Position numbers and translations under genes: made by a program. A model generated the notes under the pieces. It was not told the DNA's origin. It did not search any database and was given only the letters and a program-made list of their open reading frames with translations. A stretch of 64,000 nucleotides of DNA from Chitinophagaceae bacterium (GTDB taxonomy: Bacteria > Bacteroidota > Bacteroidia > Chitinophagales > Chitinophagaceae), in assembly GCA_947454155.1 (NCBI GenBank), contig CANGIT010000014.1, positions 21,008-85,007 of the forward strand, written 5' to 3'. Shown piece after piece: positions 35,893 to 46,594 of this stretch (position 1 is its first letter; every line of letters starts with the position of its first letter).

Positions 35893-37242
35893 TTACATTC
35901 CTGACTGAACGGTTTGTCTGCCCATAATTCTTCCGCTGTTCATCAAGCCATCGTATTGACGCATGAGTAATTGTGTTTCGATTTGTTGCAGTGTATCGAG
36001 AATAACTCCCACCATGATCAGTAAAGATGTACCACCAAAGAAAGTAGAGAACCCTTGAGTCATTTCAGCATTTATACCTCTTGTCAACAATTGCACCAAG
36101 CCAGGAAGAATACCCACCATGGCCAATAAAACAGCTCCAGGTAATGTAATACGATCCATGATGGTGCCGATATAATCTGCAGTAGGCTCACCGGGTTTAA
36201 CACCAGGAATGAAACCATTGCTGCGTTTCAAATCATCAGCCATTTGCTTGGGATTGAAGATTAGAGCAGTGTACAGGAAAGTAAAGGCGATCACCATTAC
36301 AAAATACACGAGCATGTAAATTACATTGGTATGATCTGTGAAGTATTTGGCCCAGCCTCCATTTTGGAATCCAGTAAAGATAGTAGGCAGGAACAAAATT
36401 GCCTGAGCGAAGATGATAGGCATTACACCTGCGGAATTCACTTTCAAAGGAAGGAAGTTTCTGGCACCACCGAGTTTGCTGTTGCCCACAATTTGTTTGG
36501 CATATTCTACAGGTACTTTTCTTGTGCCTTGAACCAGCATAATCAGTCCCATGATAATGGCCACCAGGAAAACGATTTCAACCAGCATCAAAAGAATACC
36601 ACCGGCTGCTTTTTCAGAAAAACGAGCGGTCCATTCTTGACCAAATGCCTGAGGAAAACGAGCCAAGATACCGATCATGATGATGATGGAAGTACCATTT
36701 CCTAAACCTTTATCAGTAATTTTTTCACCCAGCCACATCACAAACAAAGTACCCACAGTAAGTGTGATGATGGTAGACACCCAGAAATAACCTGCATAAG
36801 AAGGAATCAATGCGTCTTGGTTGGAAGATTTAAGATATCCGATATAAGCGGCTGCTTGAAATGCAGTTACAATAATGGTGAGATATCTCGTCCATTGATT
36901 GATTTTTTTTCTTCCACTCTCGCCTTCTTTCTGCACTTTAGCCATTTGTGGTACCAAGATGGTTACCAATTGCATAAAGATAGAAGCAGAAATGTAAGGC
37001 ATGATTCCTAAAGCAAAAATAGAAGCTTTAGAAAATGCACCACCCACAAACGCATCCAACAATCCAAGAACACCATTGTTGTTGCTTTTGGAAAGTAGGC
37101 TTAATTTATTGGGATCGATACCGGGGAGTACGATATAGGAACCGATGCGATAGATGAACAATAACAACAGCGTGAAGATAATCTTGCTGCGCAATTCTTC
37201 TATGCTCCAGATATTCTTTAAGGTAGTAATGAATTTCTTCAC
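35893..37242 (-). CDS. secY: Protein translocase subunit SecY
   Basis: 449 residues with ten membrane helices. Conserved marks are IGSYIVLPGIDPNKL in the first periplasmic region, the plug-side FSKASIFALGIMPYISASI, GTSIIIMIGILARFP, and ADDLKRSNGFIPGVKPGEPT in cytoplasmic loop C5 that contacts SecA and the ribosome. It forms the protein-conducting channel with SecE and SecG. It follows rplO, as in most bacterial spc operons. Confidence 0.97.
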   Translation of the reverse strand: MKKFITTLKNIWSIEELRSKIIFTLLLLFIYRIGSYIVLPGIDPNKLSLLSKSNNNGVLGLLDAFVGGAFSKASIFALGIMPYISASIFMQLVTILVPQMAKVQKEGESGRKKINQWTRYLTIIVTAFQAAAYIGYLKSSNQDALIPSYAGYFWVSTIITLTVGTLFVMWLGEKITDKGLGNGTSIIIMIGILARFPQAFGQEWTARFSEKAAGGILLMLVEIVFLVAIIMGLIMLVQGTRKVPVEYAKQIVGNSKLGGARNFLPLKVNSAGVMPIIFAQAILFLPTIFTGFQNGGWAKYFTDHTNVIYMLVYFVMVIAFTFLYTALIFNPKQMADDLKRSNGFIPGVKPGEPTADYIGTIMDRITLPGAVLLAMVGILPGLVQLLTRGINAEMTQGFSTFFGGTSLLIMVGVILDTLQQIETQLLMRQYDGLMNSGRIMGRQTVQSGM

Positions 37243-37274
37243 AGAAAAAGTTAGTTTATAAGTTGGATAAAAAG

Positions 37275-37300
37275 TAAAACACTCAAATTGAGTGCTTTAC
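37275..37300 (-). promoter_or_regulatory. Short hairpin between rplO and secY
   Basis: CACTCA/TGAGTG inverted repeat with flanking AAA/TTT and a T-rich run (TTTTACTTTTT) on the minus strand. Weak; could be an attenuator or an RNA processing site. Confidence 0.35.
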
Positions 37301-37312
37301 AAATATCGGGAA

Positions 37313-37762
37313 TTATTTTACAATTTCAACAGTTCCTCCGGCAGCTTCAATTGCAGCTTTTGCTTTGGCGCTGATGGCATTTACTTTGAAGTTGTATTTT
37401 CCTTTGATTTCGCCATTGCCCAGGATTTTTACGGCATCAGTTTGACCGATAAGGGCGTTGGCATACAAATTAGAGAGTGTAAATTCTGTGATGCTATATT
37501 TTTCAGCATAATGATCAATCATACCTACATTGATCACTTTGTATTCTACTCTGTTGATATTGGTAAAGCCACGCTTAGGAATACGACGTTGAATAGGCAT
37601 CTGTCCACCTTCGTGAGCTTTCTTACTTTTGTAACCAGCACGGCTTTGTCCTCCCTTGTTCCCTTTTGTAGATGTACCACCTTTACCACTGGCCTCACCG
37701 CGACCTAATCTTTTTTCTTTGTGTGTAGAACCTGTTGCAGGTTTTAATGAATGTAATTTCAT
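37313..37762 (-). CDS. rplO: 50S ribosomal protein L15
   Basis: 149 residues; LGRGEASGKGGTSTKGNKGG and GGQMPIQRRIPKRGF are the L15 core that threads into 23S rRNA, and the C-terminal globular part ends AAGGTVEIVK. It lies between rpmD and secY as expected. Confidence 0.97.
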   Translation of the reverse strand: MKLHSLKPATGSTHKEKRLGRGEASGKGGTSTKGNKGGQSRAGYKSKKAHEGGQMPIQRRIPKRGFTNINRVEYKVINVGMIDHYAEKYSITEFTLSNLYANALIGQTDAVKILGNGEIKGKYNFKVNAISAKAKAAIEAAGGTVEIVK

Positions 37763-37886
37763 GTTATTTGATTTTTACTTTCGGGGAATCGCCCCTCGCG
37801 TTTTTAATTAATTGGGGAATTTGAAGAAAGTTCAATTTGAAGATGCGAATCCTAGATATTTTCAAATTTTAAAATCTTCAAATCAT

Positions 37887-38066
37887 TTAGATCTCCTCCA
37901 CTTTCACCAGATGGTTCACTTTGGTCACCATACCAAGAATTTGCGGAGTAGCTTCTACTTCAACAGAAGCGTTCATTTTTTTAAGACCCAAGGCGATCAT
38001 GGTTCTTTTTTGGCGTTCAGATCTGTCGATCACGCTTTTCACCTGAGTTATCTTTATCTTTTTCAT
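37887..38066 (-). CDS. rpmD: 50S ribosomal protein L30
   Basis: 59 residues, too short for many callers: MKKIKITQVKSVIDRSERQK, then RTMIALGLKKMNASVEVEAT and MVTKVNHLVKVEEI. The order rpsE-rpmD-rplO and the pattern KSxIxR...TMxALGLKK identify it. ATG at 38064-38066, 42 bases after rpsE. Confidence 0.95.
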   Translation of the reverse strand: MKKIKITQVKSVIDRSERQKRTMIALGLKKMNASVEVEATPQILGMVTKVNHLVKVEEI

Positions 38067-38108
38067 ACAGAGATGATACTTTTACTGTTAATACGGAAGA
38101 TTGTTGAA

Positions 38109-38627
38109 TTATCCGTTGAATACTTTTTTCAATGAAACGTTTCTTGATTTAGAAACTGAAACCGGTTCGCGCAAGCTGGCCAAAGCTTTGAATGTAGCTT
38201 TTACCACGTTATGCGGATTAGCAGATCCCAGATTTTTAGCCAAAACGTCGGTGATTCCAGCTGATTCCAGCACTGCACGCATGCTACCTCCGGCGATTAC
38301 ACCGGTACCATGAGCGGCTGGTTTGATCAACACTTTAGCAGCACCTTCTTTGGTGAGCTGGTCGTGAGGAATCGTACCATGCATTACAGGTACTTTAATC
38401 AGATTTTTCTTGGCATCTTCGATACCTTTGGTGATGGCTTCCTGAACTTCTTTGGCTTTACCCAAACCATGACCTACGATACCATTTTCATTGCCCACTA
38501 CAACCAATGCAGAAAAGCTGAATGCACGGCCACCTTTAGTTGTTTTTACCACACGATTGATAGCAACCACTTTCTCTTTCAGTTCGAGGTCACCGGCTTT
38601 CATCTTGTTTAAAATTACGTTTGACAT
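38109..38627 (-). CDS. rpsE: 30S ribosomal protein S5
   Basis: 172 residues. The double-stranded-RNA-binding part ([40 protein letters not shown]) and the C-terminal [19 protein letters not shown] block are intact. It lies at the mRNA entry site and supports decoding accuracy. An internal Met at residue 9 is an alternative start. Confidence 0.97.
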   Translation of the reverse strand: MSNVILNKMKAGDLELKEKVVAINRVVKTTKGGRAFSFSALVVVGNENGIVGHGLGKAKEVQEAITKGIEDAKKNLIKVPVMHGTIPHDQLTKEGAAKVLIKPAAHGTGVIAGGSMRAVLESAGITDVLAKNLGSANPHNVVKATFKALASLREPVSVSKSRNVSLKKVFNG

Positions 38628-38670
38628 TTTTCTATTTGATTGATGATAATGTTATTGATTTAGTAGCTGA

Positions 38671-39024
38671 TTAGAAAACGAGACCGCCTTCTCTTGCGCC
38701 ATCAGCAACAGCTTTAACGCGACCATGATAAACATAACCGCTACGGTCGAATACTACTTTAGAAACACCCAATTCAACAGCTTTTTGAGCGATGGAAGCA
38801 CCTACCATTTTACTTTTGGCAGTTTTGTGTGTTTTTTGTGCAGCGATATCTTTTTGCTTAGAAGATGCAGAAGCAATGGTTACGCCTTTTGTATCGTCGA
38901 TCAATTGAGCGTATATGTCAGTGTTGCTTCTAAATACAGACAATCTTGGCATTTCAGGTGTACCGCTAACTTTTTTACGGATACGATATCTGATCTTTTG
39001 TCTGGCAGTTGATTTATTGTTCAT
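38671..39024 (-). CDS. rplR: 50S ribosomal protein L18
   Basis: 117 residues; RIRKKVSGTPEMPRLSVFRS, IYAQLIDDTKGVTIASAS and FDRSGYVYHGRVKAVADGAR identify L18, which anchors 5S rRNA together with L5. Confidence 0.97.
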   Translation of the reverse strand: MNNKSTARQKIRYRIRKKVSGTPEMPRLSVFRSNTDIYAQLIDDTKGVTIASASSKQKDIAAQKTHKTAKSKMVGASIAQKAVELGVSKVVFDRSGYVYHGRVKAVADGAREGGLVF

Positions 39025-39130
39025 CTTATTCTATTTTTTACTCCCGATACTGCCGGGAATTTGATTTTAAAATTTGAAAACCTGAAGGTTTAAATAAAGG
39101 AAGAAAATGCTATGCTGTAATTCTTACACC

Positions 39131-39685
39131 TTATTTACCGGCAGACTTACCTGCTTTTCTTCTCAATACTTCGCCCACAAACTTAACCCCTTTACCTTTG
39201 TATGGTTCAGGCTTACGCAAGCTGCGGATTTTGGCACATACCTGACCCAGCAATTGCTTGTCGATACTTTCCAAAGTGATGATAGGGTTCTTACCTTTTT
39301 CCTGAGCCGTAGCCACTTTCAATTCTTTTGGAATTTCAATCAGGATGTTATGAGAATAACCCAAAGCCAGATCGAGGATATTTCCTGTATTGGCAGCTTT
39401 ATAACCCACACCCACCAGTTCAAGTTCTTTTTTGAATCCTTCTGTAACACCTTTTACCATGTTGCTTACCAAAGAACGGTAAAGACCATGTAAAGCACGG
39501 TGACGAATCTGATCGGTTGGACGACCGAATTCAATGTTGTTGTCATTTACAGTTACTTGAATGTCTCTGTCAATGGCTTGTTTCAATTCGCCCATCGGAC
39601 CTTTAACGCTGATCACGTTATCTTTTCCAACCGTGATGGTTACTCCGGCAGGAACATTTACGGGCTTTTTACCTATACGACTCAT
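39131..39685 (-). CDS. rplF: 50S ribosomal protein L6
   Basis: 184 residues; MSRIGKKPVNVPAGVTITVG start and the signature PEPYKGKGVKFVGEVLRRKA near the end. It sits near the sarcin-ricin loop. A 106-base gap to rplR holds weak hairpins but no gene. Confidence 0.97.
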   Translation of the reverse strand: MSRIGKKPVNVPAGVTITVGKDNVISVKGPMGELKQAIDRDIQVTVNDNNIEFGRPTDQIRHRALHGLYRSLVSNMVKGVTEGFKKELELVGVGYKAANTGNILDLALGYSHNILIEIPKELKVATAQEKGKNPIITLESIDKQLLGQVCAKIRSLRKPEPYKGKGVKFVGEVLRRKAGKSAGK

Positions 39686-39749
39686 TTGTTTTTATTTTAT
39701 TTTCTGCGGTCAGCCTGGTATAGCGGGCTTAAGGCAATGATGAAATGAA

Positions 39750-40148
39750 TTAGAAAATGTTGCAAAGCACTTCGCCACCTACATTCTGTGCTTTAGCTTC
39801 TTTATCGGTCATTACTCCTTTAGAAGTAGAAACGATGGAAATGCCCAGACCATTACGAACGCGTTGGAATTCGTCTGGCTTTGCGTATGTACGCAGACCC
39901 GGACGACTTACTCTTTCCAAACTTTGAATAACAGGCAATTTGGTTGACGCATCATATTTCAATGCGATTTTGATCAAACCTTGTTTGCTGTCATCTTCAA
40001 ATTTGTATTTCAGAATGTATCCTTTATCATACAAGATCTCAGTGATACGCTTTTTCAAATTGCTGGCAGGAATTTCCACGATGCGGTGATTCGCCATTTG
40101 AGCGTTGCGGATTCTTGTTAAATAGTCTGCAATAGGATCAGTTACCAT
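39750..40148 (-). CDS. rpsH: 30S ribosomal protein S8
   Basis: 132 residues; MVTDPIADYLTRIRNAQMAN and the C-terminal GLGISIVSTSKGVMTDKEA are diagnostic. S8 binds helix 21 of 16S rRNA and in E. coli represses the spc operon; whether it does so here cannot be seen. Confidence 0.97.
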   Translation of the reverse strand: MVTDPIADYLTRIRNAQMANHRIVEIPASNLKKRITEILYDKGYILKYKFEDDSKQGLIKIALKYDASTKLPVIQSLERVSRPGLRTYAKPDEFQRVRNGLGISIVSTSKGVMTDKEAKAQNVGGEVLCNIF

Positions 40149-40241
40149 TTTTATTTCGTGTTAAAGATTTTAAATTTTATTTTCTCGGAGGCCTTTGTTT
40201 GTTGCAGTTGGTGCATATATTAAAGGAAATTCCGAAATCGA

Positions 40242-40511
40242 TTACCAGCTGGCTTTTCTAACCCCTGGAATTTTACCGGCCAAAGCCATGTCGCGGAAAA
40301 TCACACGACTGATTCCGAACTGGCGCATATACCCTTTCGGACGACCTGTAAGTTGACATCTGTTTTTCAGACGTACAGGTGAAGCGTTTTTGGGCAAGAG
40401 ATCCAAAGCTGCGTAGTTTCCTTCAGCTTTCAGAGCGGCTCTTTTTTCAGCAAAACGAGCTACCATTTTCTCTCTTTTTACTTGTCTGGCGGTAATTGAT
40501 TTTTTGGCCAT
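40242..40511 (-). CDS. rpsN: 30S ribosomal protein S14 (zinc-free type)
   Basis: 89 residues, long form. The region [20 protein letters not shown] has only one of the four cysteines found in the zinc form, so this is the C- type. Three bases separate it from rplE, implying coupling. Confidence 0.96.
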   Translation of the reverse strand: MAKKSITARQVKREKMVARFAEKRAALKAEGNYAALDLLPKNASPVRLKNRCQLTGRPKGYMRQFGISRVIFRDMALAGKIPGVRKASW

Positions 40512-40514
40512 ATC

Positions 40515-41090
40515 TTAATTTTCAGATTTTTTAATGTTCTTGAAAGGCATTCCCATTTCTTTAAGCAACTCATAGGCTTCTTCGTTGGTTTGAGCCGTGG
40601 TTACAAAAGTGATATCCAGTCCGGTGATTTTATTTACTTTATCGATATCGATTTCAGGGAAAATGATTTGTTCGGTTACACCCAGGGTGTAGTTACCACG
40701 ACCATCGAAGGCTTTGTCGTTGATACCTTTGAAATCACGTACACGTGGCAGTGATACAGAAACCAGACGATCGAGGAACTCATACATCTTTTGACCACGT
40801 AAAGTAACTTTTGCACCAATGGGCATGTTCTTACGCAATTTGAAGTTGGAGATATCTTTTTTCGACATGGTCGCTACAGCTTTCTGACCGGTGATATTGC
40901 TCAGCTCGTCGATGGCCACATCAATAAGTTTCTTATCGGTTACAGCGCCGTTAACACCGCGATTCAAACAAATTTTTGTCAGCTTGGGAGCCTGCATTAC
41001 AGTCTTGTAGCTGAATTTTTTCATTAAAGCAGGTACAACTTCATTTTTGTACTTGTCTGCCAATCTGGTAGTAGAATTATTCGTGCTCAT
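40515..41090 (-). CDS. rplE: 50S ribosomal protein L5
   Basis: 191 residues; [39 protein letters not shown] and [20 protein letters not shown] mark L5, which holds 5S rRNA and touches P-site tRNA. Its ATG overlaps the rplX stop by one base (TAATG). Confidence 0.97.
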   Translation of the reverse strand: MSTNNSTTRLADKYKNEVVPALMKKFSYKTVMQAPKLTKICLNRGVNGAVTDKKLIDVAIDELSNITGQKAVATMSKKDISNFKLRKNMPIGAKVTLRGQKMYEFLDRLVSVSLPRVRDFKGINDKAFDGRGNYTLGVTEQIIFPEIDIDKVNKITGLDITFVTTAQTNEEAYELLKEMGMPFKNIKKSEN

Positions 41091-41428
41091 TATTTGATTA
41101 CCTCCCCTGATTTTTTAGCGATTCTGATTAATTTACCGTCTTTTCTGGTGCGTTTTACTTTGGAAGGAGCCTTGGCTTTAGCGTCCCAAAGCATCACATT
41201 GCTGATGGCGATGGGGGCTTCCACTTTCTCGATTCCACCCTGAGTATTTTTAGCAGAGGGTTTGGTGTGTTTGGTAACGATGTTTACACCTTCTACCAGT
41301 ACACGTCCTTTATCAACGATCACTTCGAGAACCGTACGAGGTTTCTTCAGGTCTTTGTCATCACCGGCAATCACTACCACTGAATCCCCTTTCTTGATGT
41401 TGAATTTTGGTTTGAATCTTGTATTCAT
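41090..41428 (-). CDS. rplX: 50S ribosomal protein L24
   Basis: 112 residues with an N-terminal KOW motif ([19 protein letters not shown]) and [19 protein letters not shown]. An assembly initiator that binds the 5' part of 23S rRNA. Confidence 0.97.
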   Translation of the reverse strand: MNTRFKPKFNIKKGDSVVVIAGDDKDLKKPRTVLEVIVDKGRVLVEGVNIVTKHTKPSAKNTQGGIEKVEAPIAISNVMLWDAKAKAPSKVKRTRKDGKLIRIAKKSGEVIK

Positions 41429-41480
41429 TTTATATTGCTTTTGGCTTTAGCTTTTGCTTTCTGCAGTTTTTAAAGTTGGG

Positions 41481-41849
41481 TTACAGTACTTCTGGTGCCA
41501 GAGAGATGATTTTCATGTAACCTTTATCTCTTAGTTCACGGGCAACGGGTCCGAAGATACGTGTACCTCTCGGTTCGTCGGCATTGTTGAGCAATACCAC
41601 CGCATTGTCGTCGAAACGGATGTAAGAACCGTCTTTACGACGCAACTTATTTACCGTACGAACAATAACGGCTTTACTCACCGTACCTTTTTTGATACCG
41701 CCTGCAGGCAAGGCGTCTTTAACGGTAACAACAATCTTGTCGCCGATTTTGGCGTAATCCTGACCACTGTTACCCAATACACGGATGCACAATACTTCTT
41801 TTGCTCCGCTGTTGTCTGCAACATTTAATCTGCTCTCTTGCTGTATCAT
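41481..41849 (-). CDS. rplN: 50S ribosomal protein L14
   Basis: 122 residues; [20 protein letters not shown] and the end [20 protein letters not shown] are among the most conserved ribosomal protein stretches. It forms a bridge to the small subunit. Confidence 0.98.
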   Translation of the reverse strand: MIQQESRLNVADNSGAKEVLCIRVLGNSGQDYAKIGDKIVVTVKDALPAGGIKKGTVSKAVIVRTVNKLRRKDGSYIRFDDNAVVLLNNADEPRGTRIFGPVARELRDKGYMKIISLAPEVL

Positions 41850-41939
41850 TTTATTTAGCTTTTTGTTGAGGGCTTAACCTTCAACCTGTAATAGATTTAT
41901 GAATTGTATCTGCTTCTTTTGATGCAGAAGCCATGGTTG

Positions 41940-42212
41940 TTATTTCACTTTTTCAACCACCTCTACCAATCTCCAGCGCTTTGTCTTACTCATCGGACGA
42001 GCTTCCATAATTTTAACGATGTCGCCGATGCTACATTCGTTTTTCTCGTCATGAGCATGAAAACTGGTGGTTTTTTTAAGGAACTTTCCGTAAAGCGGAT
42101 GCTTGATCTTACGTTCAACTTTAACCGTAATGGTTTTATCCATTTTATTGCTGGATACCACCCCGATTCTTGTTTTCCTTAAGTTTCTTTCCATTGAATT
42201 TGTTGTTTCCAT
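41940..42212 (-). CDS. rpsQ: 30S ribosomal protein S17
   Basis: 90 residues; [31 protein letters not shown] and [20 protein letters not shown] identify S17. It lies 20 bases after rpmC and 90 bases before rplN. Confidence 0.97.
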   Translation of the reverse strand: METTNSMERNLRKTRIGVVSSNKMDKTITVKVERKIKHPLYGKFLKKTTSFHAHDEKNECSIGDIVKIMEARPMSKTKRWRLVEVVEKVK

Positions 42213-42232
42213 CTTGTATTGTATTTATTGGA

Positions 42233-42442
42233 TTAAGCTCCAATTTGAATTTTTCTTAATTGAGTTTTTAAACGGGCGATATCTCTTCTCAGTGAACGGA
42301 TATTTTGTGGATTATCCAAAGGAGTTAAAGCGTGTGCGAATGACAGTTTTTTCAAACGCAGTTCATCTTCTTTAATTCTGGCCGTAAGATCAGCTTCACT
42401 TAAACCGTTAATGCTTTTCAAGAAATCAACTTTTTTAGACAT
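42233..42442 (-). CDS. rpmC: 50S ribosomal protein L29
   Basis: 69 residues, two helices; ELRLKKLSFAHALTPLDNPQ and SLRRDIARLKTQLRK. It sits at the exit tunnel next to L23. Confidence 0.95.
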   Translation of the reverse strand: MSKKVDFLKSINGLSEADLTARIKEDELRLKKLSFAHALTPLDNPQNIRSLRRDIARLKTQLRKIQIGA

Positions 42443-42493
42443 CTTCTTTAATTTGAAATTTTTGAGTTAGATACAACCTGTTCTGCGGAATTA

Positions 42494-42916
42494 TTACTGT
42501 GCAGAGTAATCGCGACTGATCACAAATTTGGTTAAGATTGGTAACTTTTGAGCAGCCAGTTCAAAAGCTTCTTTGGCTACCTGTACAGGGACACCATCCG
42601 CTTCGAAAAGGATACGGCCCGGTTGAACAATAGCAGCCCAACCTTCGGGATTACCTTTACCTTTACCCATCCTTACCTCTGCTGGTTTGGCAGTGATAGG
42701 TTTATCGGGGAAAATTCTGATCCAAACATTACCTTCACGTTTCATGTGACGAGTCATAGCCTGACGCGCACTTTCAATTTGACGGTTAGTTAACCAAACA
42801 CTGTCCAGCGCTTTCAATCCGAAAGTTCCAAAAGCAAGTGTAGCACCTCTTTTAGTATCTCCTTTCATTCTGCCTTTCTGGGTCTTTCTGTGTTTCGTTC
42901 TTTTTGGTTGTAACAT
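42494..42916 (-). CDS. rplP: 50S ribosomal protein L16
   Basis: 140 residues; [40 protein letters not shown] and [20 protein letters not shown] are diagnostic. It contacts A-site tRNA. Confidence 0.98.
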   Translation of the reverse strand: MLQPKRTKHRKTQKGRMKGDTKRGATLAFGTFGLKALDSVWLTNRQIESARQAMTRHMKREGNVWIRIFPDKPITAKPAEVRMGKGKGNPEGWAAIVQPGRILFEADGVPVQVAKEAFELAAQKLPILTKFVISRDYSAQ

Positions 42917-43003
42917 CTTATGTTAATTTGATATTTTGTAGATTTAATGATCTGTTGTTGTAATGATGGAATTAGATTTCGTCATCATCACACCAACCAA
43001 TTA

Positions 43004-43786
43004 CTATTTTCTTCCACCACCGGTACCGCCTCTGCGATCTCCGCCTCTTCCACCACCTCTTCTGTCATCTCCACCTCTGCGGTCGAATCCACCTTGTGGT
43101 CTTTCTGGTCCACCCTCTTTACCACCGGCTAAAACATTTGGATTTAAATCGCGTTTGCCAAGTACTTCACCTTTACAGATCCAAACTTTGATACCGATTT
43201 TACCGTATACTGTCATCGCATAGTGGCTGCAATAATCGATATCCATACGCAAAGTGTGCAAAGGCGTACGACCTTGTTTGATTTCTTCGCTACGGGCAAT
43301 TTCAGCACCACCCAAACGACCACCAACTTTCACTTTGATACCTTCGGCACCCATACGCAATGCAGAAGCAATCGACATTTTGATAGCTCTTTTATAGTTG
43401 ATACGGTTTTCAATCTGACGAGCGATGGTATCTGCAACGATAGCAGCATCCAACTCAGGTCTGCGGATTTCGAGGATGTTGATTTGAACATCTTCTTTAC
43501 CACAAAGTTTTTTCAATTCTTCTTTGATACGGTCAACCTCGCCACCACCTTTACCGATGATGATACCGGGTTTTGAAGTATGAATGGTAATGATCAACTT
43601 GTTGAGTGTACGCTCAATAACGATCTTAGAGATACCACCTTTGTTGATACGAGCATTCAGATAGTTGCGGATTTTATCGTCTTCGATAAGTTTACCGGCA
43701 AAATCTTTTTTGTGGGCATACCAGTTGCTGTCCCAGCCACGGATGATTCCCAATCTAGCTCCTATCGGATTTGTTTTCTGACCCAT
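43004..43786 (-). CDS. rpsC: 30S ribosomal protein S3 with Gly/Arg-rich tail
   Basis: 260 residues. [20 protein letters not shown] and the KH motif [20 protein letters not shown], then [20 protein letters not shown], identify S3, part of the mRNA-entry helicase. The last 45 residues are an added tail rich in Gly, Arg and Asp ([20 protein letters not shown]), an RGG-like RNA-binding composition beyond the normal C-terminus. Confidence 0.97.
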   Translation of the reverse strand: MGQKTNPIGARLGIIRGWDSNWYAHKKDFAGKLIEDDKIRNYLNARINKGGISKIVIERTLNKLIITIHTSKPGIIIGKGGGEVDRIKEELKKLCGKEDVQINILEIRRPELDAAIVADTIARQIENRINYKRAIKMSIASALRMGAEGIKVKVGGRLGGAEIARSEEIKQGRTPLHTLRMDIDYCSHYAMTVYGKIGIKVWICKGEVLGKRDLNPNVLAGGKEGGPERPQGGFDRRGGDDRRGGGRGGDRRGGTGGGRK

Positions 43787-43815
43787 ATTCGGTTTTTAAA
43801 TATTAGTTGTTTGTA

Positions 43816-44259
43816 TTAATCTTTTTTGGCTTTGGTAGCTCTTTTTGGTTTAGCAGGAGCTGCTACCGGAGCTGCTTCTACTGCAGCGGCTTCTACTGTT
43901 TCAACAGCTTTTGCTGCAGTAGTACCCACAGTATCAACAATCACAGTTACGTGGTTGCTACGTTTGCGCACTCTGTAACCACGACCTTGTGGTGCAGGAC
44001 GCATACGCTTGATTACTCTGGCGCCGTCAACGAAAATTGTTTTCACCACCAATGCAGATTCATCGGCTCCTTCATTTTTTTGTTTCCAATTGCTGATGGC
44101 AGAAACTACCAGTTTGCGCAAAGGAACTGCAGGATGTTTAGGATTGTGGTCCAAAACAGCCAATGCCTTCTCTACTTTCATACCTCTGATGAGGTCGGCC
44201 AGCAAACGCATCTTACGAGGCGATGTGGGATAATTATTCAATTTTGCTACTGCTTCCAT
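43816..44259 (-). CDS. rplV: 50S ribosomal protein L22 with Ala/Lys tail
   Basis: 147 residues. The first 112 are standard L22 ([40 protein letters not shown]), whose loop lines the exit tunnel. The remaining 35 residues form a low-complexity Ala/Val/Glu then Lys-rich tail ([13 protein letters not shown]). Confidence 0.97.
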   Translation of the reverse strand: MEAVAKLNNYPTSPRKMRLLADLIRGMKVEKALAVLDHNPKHPAVPLRKLVVSAISNWKQKNEGADESALVVKTIFVDGARVIKRMRPAPQGRGYRVRKRSNHVTVIVDTVGTTAAKAVETVEAAAVEAAPVAAPAKPKRATKAKKD

Positions 44260-44324
44260 TTTATTAAGTTTATTGTTTAAGGTATTGTTTAAGAAGAACT
44301 TAAACCTTTATCCTTAAATTTAAA

Positions 44325-44594
44325 TTACATCTTTTTGCTTGAGTGACCTTTGAAGTGTCTGGTGGGTGCAAATTCACCCAGTTTGTGTCCTACCATGAAT
44401 TCGGTAACATACACAGGGATGAATTTGTTTCCGTTATGAACCGCGAAAGTCTGACCAACGAAATCAGGAGTGATGGTACTTCTTCTACTCCAGGTTTTGA
44501 TCACATTTTTCTTTGCTTTTCCTTCAACGATAGCCAGAACTTTGTTTTCAAGTTTAGCTTCAACGTAAGGACCTTTTTTTAACGAACGAGCCAT
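44325..44594 (-). CDS. rpsS: 30S ribosomal protein S19
   Basis: 89 residues; [20 protein letters not shown] and [20 protein letters not shown]...[12 protein letters not shown] are diagnostic. It lies in the head of the small subunit, bound to S13. Confidence 0.98.
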   Translation of the reverse strand: MARSLKKGPYVEAKLENKVLAIVEGKAKKNVIKTWSRRSTITPDFVGQTFAVHNGNKFIPVYVTEFMVGHKLGEFAPTRHFKGHSSKKM

Positions 44595-44657
44595 GTTTTA
44601 TTATTTCTGTTTATTCTCCGGTTTTAACACCGGATATTTTAACAAGTGAATGATTAA

Positions 44658-45500
44658 TTATTTGTTAGGTAATTTCTTACCGTTTCTTCTTTGGATGATC
44701 ATCTTATCTGATCCTTTTCCTCTTGTACGGGTAATTTCACCTTTGGCATATTTGCCGGTACGGCTACGTGGATGACCACCTGAAGCTTTACCTTCACCAC
44801 CACCCATCGGGTGATCTACGGGGTTCATCGCTACGGCTCTGTTTCTTGGACGGATACCTTTCCAACGATTACGCCCGGCTTTACCCATGCTTTCGAGGTT
44901 ATGATCTCCATTGCTGGTAACACCTACAGTAGCGTAACAGTTGATGAGCAATTTTCTCAGTTCACCGCTAGGCATTTTAACCACTGCGTATTTTTCTTCT
45001 TTATTCGCCAACTGAGCAGAAGTACCGGCACTGCGTACCAGGATACCACCTTGTCCAGGTTGCATTTCAATGTTGTGAATATTCGTACCCAATGGCATGT
45101 TCTTCATCATCAGGGCATTTCCTAATTCAGGAGCCACTGCGTCGCCGCTTACTACTGTTTGACCTACTTGCAATCCTTGAGGAGCCAGCATGTATCTTTT
45201 CTCACCATCAGCATAGGCTAACAAAGCGATGAAAGCGGTACGATTGGGATCGTATTCGATAGATTTAACAACAGCAGGGATATCTTTTTTATCTCTTTTG
45301 AAATCGATTTTACGGTACATGTTCTTGTTACCGCCACCGATATATCTCATGGATCTGCGACCTTGCGCATTTCTACCGGCTGTACTGTTTTTTCTTTCCA
45401 GCAATGATTTCTCTGGAGTGTTGGTTGTGATTTCTGCATAAGCATTACCAATTCTCCAACGGGTTCCTGCTGTGATGGGTTTGTATTTTCTAAGTGCCAT
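44658..45500 (-). CDS. rplB: 50S ribosomal protein L2
   Basis: 280 residues; [36 protein letters not shown] and the C-terminal [22 protein letters not shown] region (here [20 protein letters not shown]) with the conserved His near the peptidyl transferase centre. Confidence 0.98.
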   Translation of the reverse strand: MALRKYKPITAGTRWRIGNAYAEITTNTPEKSLLERKNSTAGRNAQGRRSMRYIGGGNKNMYRKIDFKRDKKDIPAVVKSIEYDPNRTAFIALLAYADGEKRYMLAPQGLQVGQTVVSGDAVAPELGNALMMKNMPLGTNIHNIEMQPGQGGILVRSAGTSAQLANKEEKYAVVKMPSGELRKLLINCYATVGVTSNGDHNLESMGKAGRNRWKGIRPRNRAVAMNPVDHPMGGGEGKASGGHPRSRTGKYAKGEITRTRGKGSDKMIIQRRNGKKLPNK

Positions 45501-45561
45501 TGTAAAACTTTATTTTGTCAAAACTTTGCGGTGTTGACCACCATTCATGATTAAATAATAA

Positions 45562-45867
45562 TTATTGTTCGATACCTGTGTAGAGGTCGATGGTTTCGCC
45601 TTGAGCCACAGTAACCACAGCTTTTTTCTTGGCAGATTTACGGCCACTGATGAATCCGGCTTTGGTATATCTTGATTTCAGTTTAGAAGGCATCACCAAA
45701 GTGTTCACCTCTTCTACCTGAACGCCGTAGAAAGTTTCTACCGCTTTCTTGATTTCAAGTTTGTTCGCTTTTCTGTCTACTACGAAAGCGTAGCGATTCA
45801 TTTTTTCTGTTTGCTTGTTAGCCTTTTCAGAAAGAATGGGCTTGATTAAAACATCAGACAGTTTCAT
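45562..45867 (-). CDS. rplW: 50S ribosomal protein L23
   Basis: 101 residues from ATG 45865-45867 (MKLSDVLIKPILSEKANKQT); an upstream in-frame ATG at 45918 would add 17 residues that overlap the intergenic sequence and are not part of the family. KPILSEKA and VVDRKANKLEIKKAVETFYG identify it. It is the docking site for SRP and trigger factor. Confidence 0.96.
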   Translation of the reverse strand: MKLSDVLIKPILSEKANKQTEKMNRYAFVVDRKANKLEIKKAVETFYGVQVEEVNTLVMPSKLKSRYTKAGFISGRKSAKKKAVVTVAQGETIDLYTGIEQ

Positions 45868-45923
45868 ATTCTTGATTTGATAATTTGATAATTTGATGGG
45901 CTGAAGATCACTCTTCAATCAGT

Positions 45924-46550
45924 TTACGATTCAGTTTCAGTGAACAATTTGGCGGCAGTTTCGGTCATCACCAAAACGTTGGCATCGAGAATATCGTAAG
46001 TGTTCATGTCGCTGAGTACGGAACCATTTACACCTTGAACGTTTCTCAAACTGAGGTACAGATTATTATCATACTCAGGAATCACGAACAAAGCTTTTTT
46101 CTTTCCGATGTTCAGGCTCTTCAAAATACCGGCGAAAGCTTTGGTTTTTGGAGTATCCATGTTTACATCTTCCATGACAACGATAGCGTTTTCTTTAGCC
46201 TTATATGCCAAGGCACTCATCTTAGCCAGATCTTTCACTTTACGATTCAATTTGATATCGTATTTATGGGGCTTAGGTCCAAAAATGGTACCACCACCTT
46301 TATAGATCGGGTTACGCAGGTTACCCTTACGAGCACCACCGGTTCCTTTTTGCTTGTGCAGTTTTTTAGAAGAACCTTTTACTTCCATACGGGTTTTCAC
46401 TTTATGTGTACCCTGACGTTGAGCGGCCTGGTATTGCTTTACAGCCAGATAGATCACATGATCATTGGGCTCAATACCGAATATTTCCTGCGGAAGCTCA
46501 ATGGTTCTGCCGGTTTTCTCACCTTTCGTATTAATGATATCTACTTGCAT
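45924..46550 (-). CDS. rplD: 50S ribosomal protein L4
   Basis: 208 residues; QRQGTHKVKTRMEVKGSSKK, LHKQKGTGGARKGNLRNPIY and the FGPKPHKYDIKLNRKVKDLA stretch are the tunnel-lining loop of L4. In E. coli it is the autogenous regulator of the S10 operon. Confidence 0.97.
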   Translation of the reverse strand: MQVDIINTKGEKTGRTIELPQEIFGIEPNDHVIYLAVKQYQAAQRQGTHKVKTRMEVKGSSKKLHKQKGTGGARKGNLRNPIYKGGGTIFGPKPHKYDIKLNRKVKDLAKMSALAYKAKENAIVVMEDVNMDTPKTKAFAGILKSLNIGKKKALFVIPEYDNNLYLSLRNVQGVNGSVLSDMNTYDILDANVLVMTETAAKLFTETES

Positions 46551-46594
46551 CTCTTTTTGTTTTTAACGCTTTTATTAAGTATGGCGTCGATTGA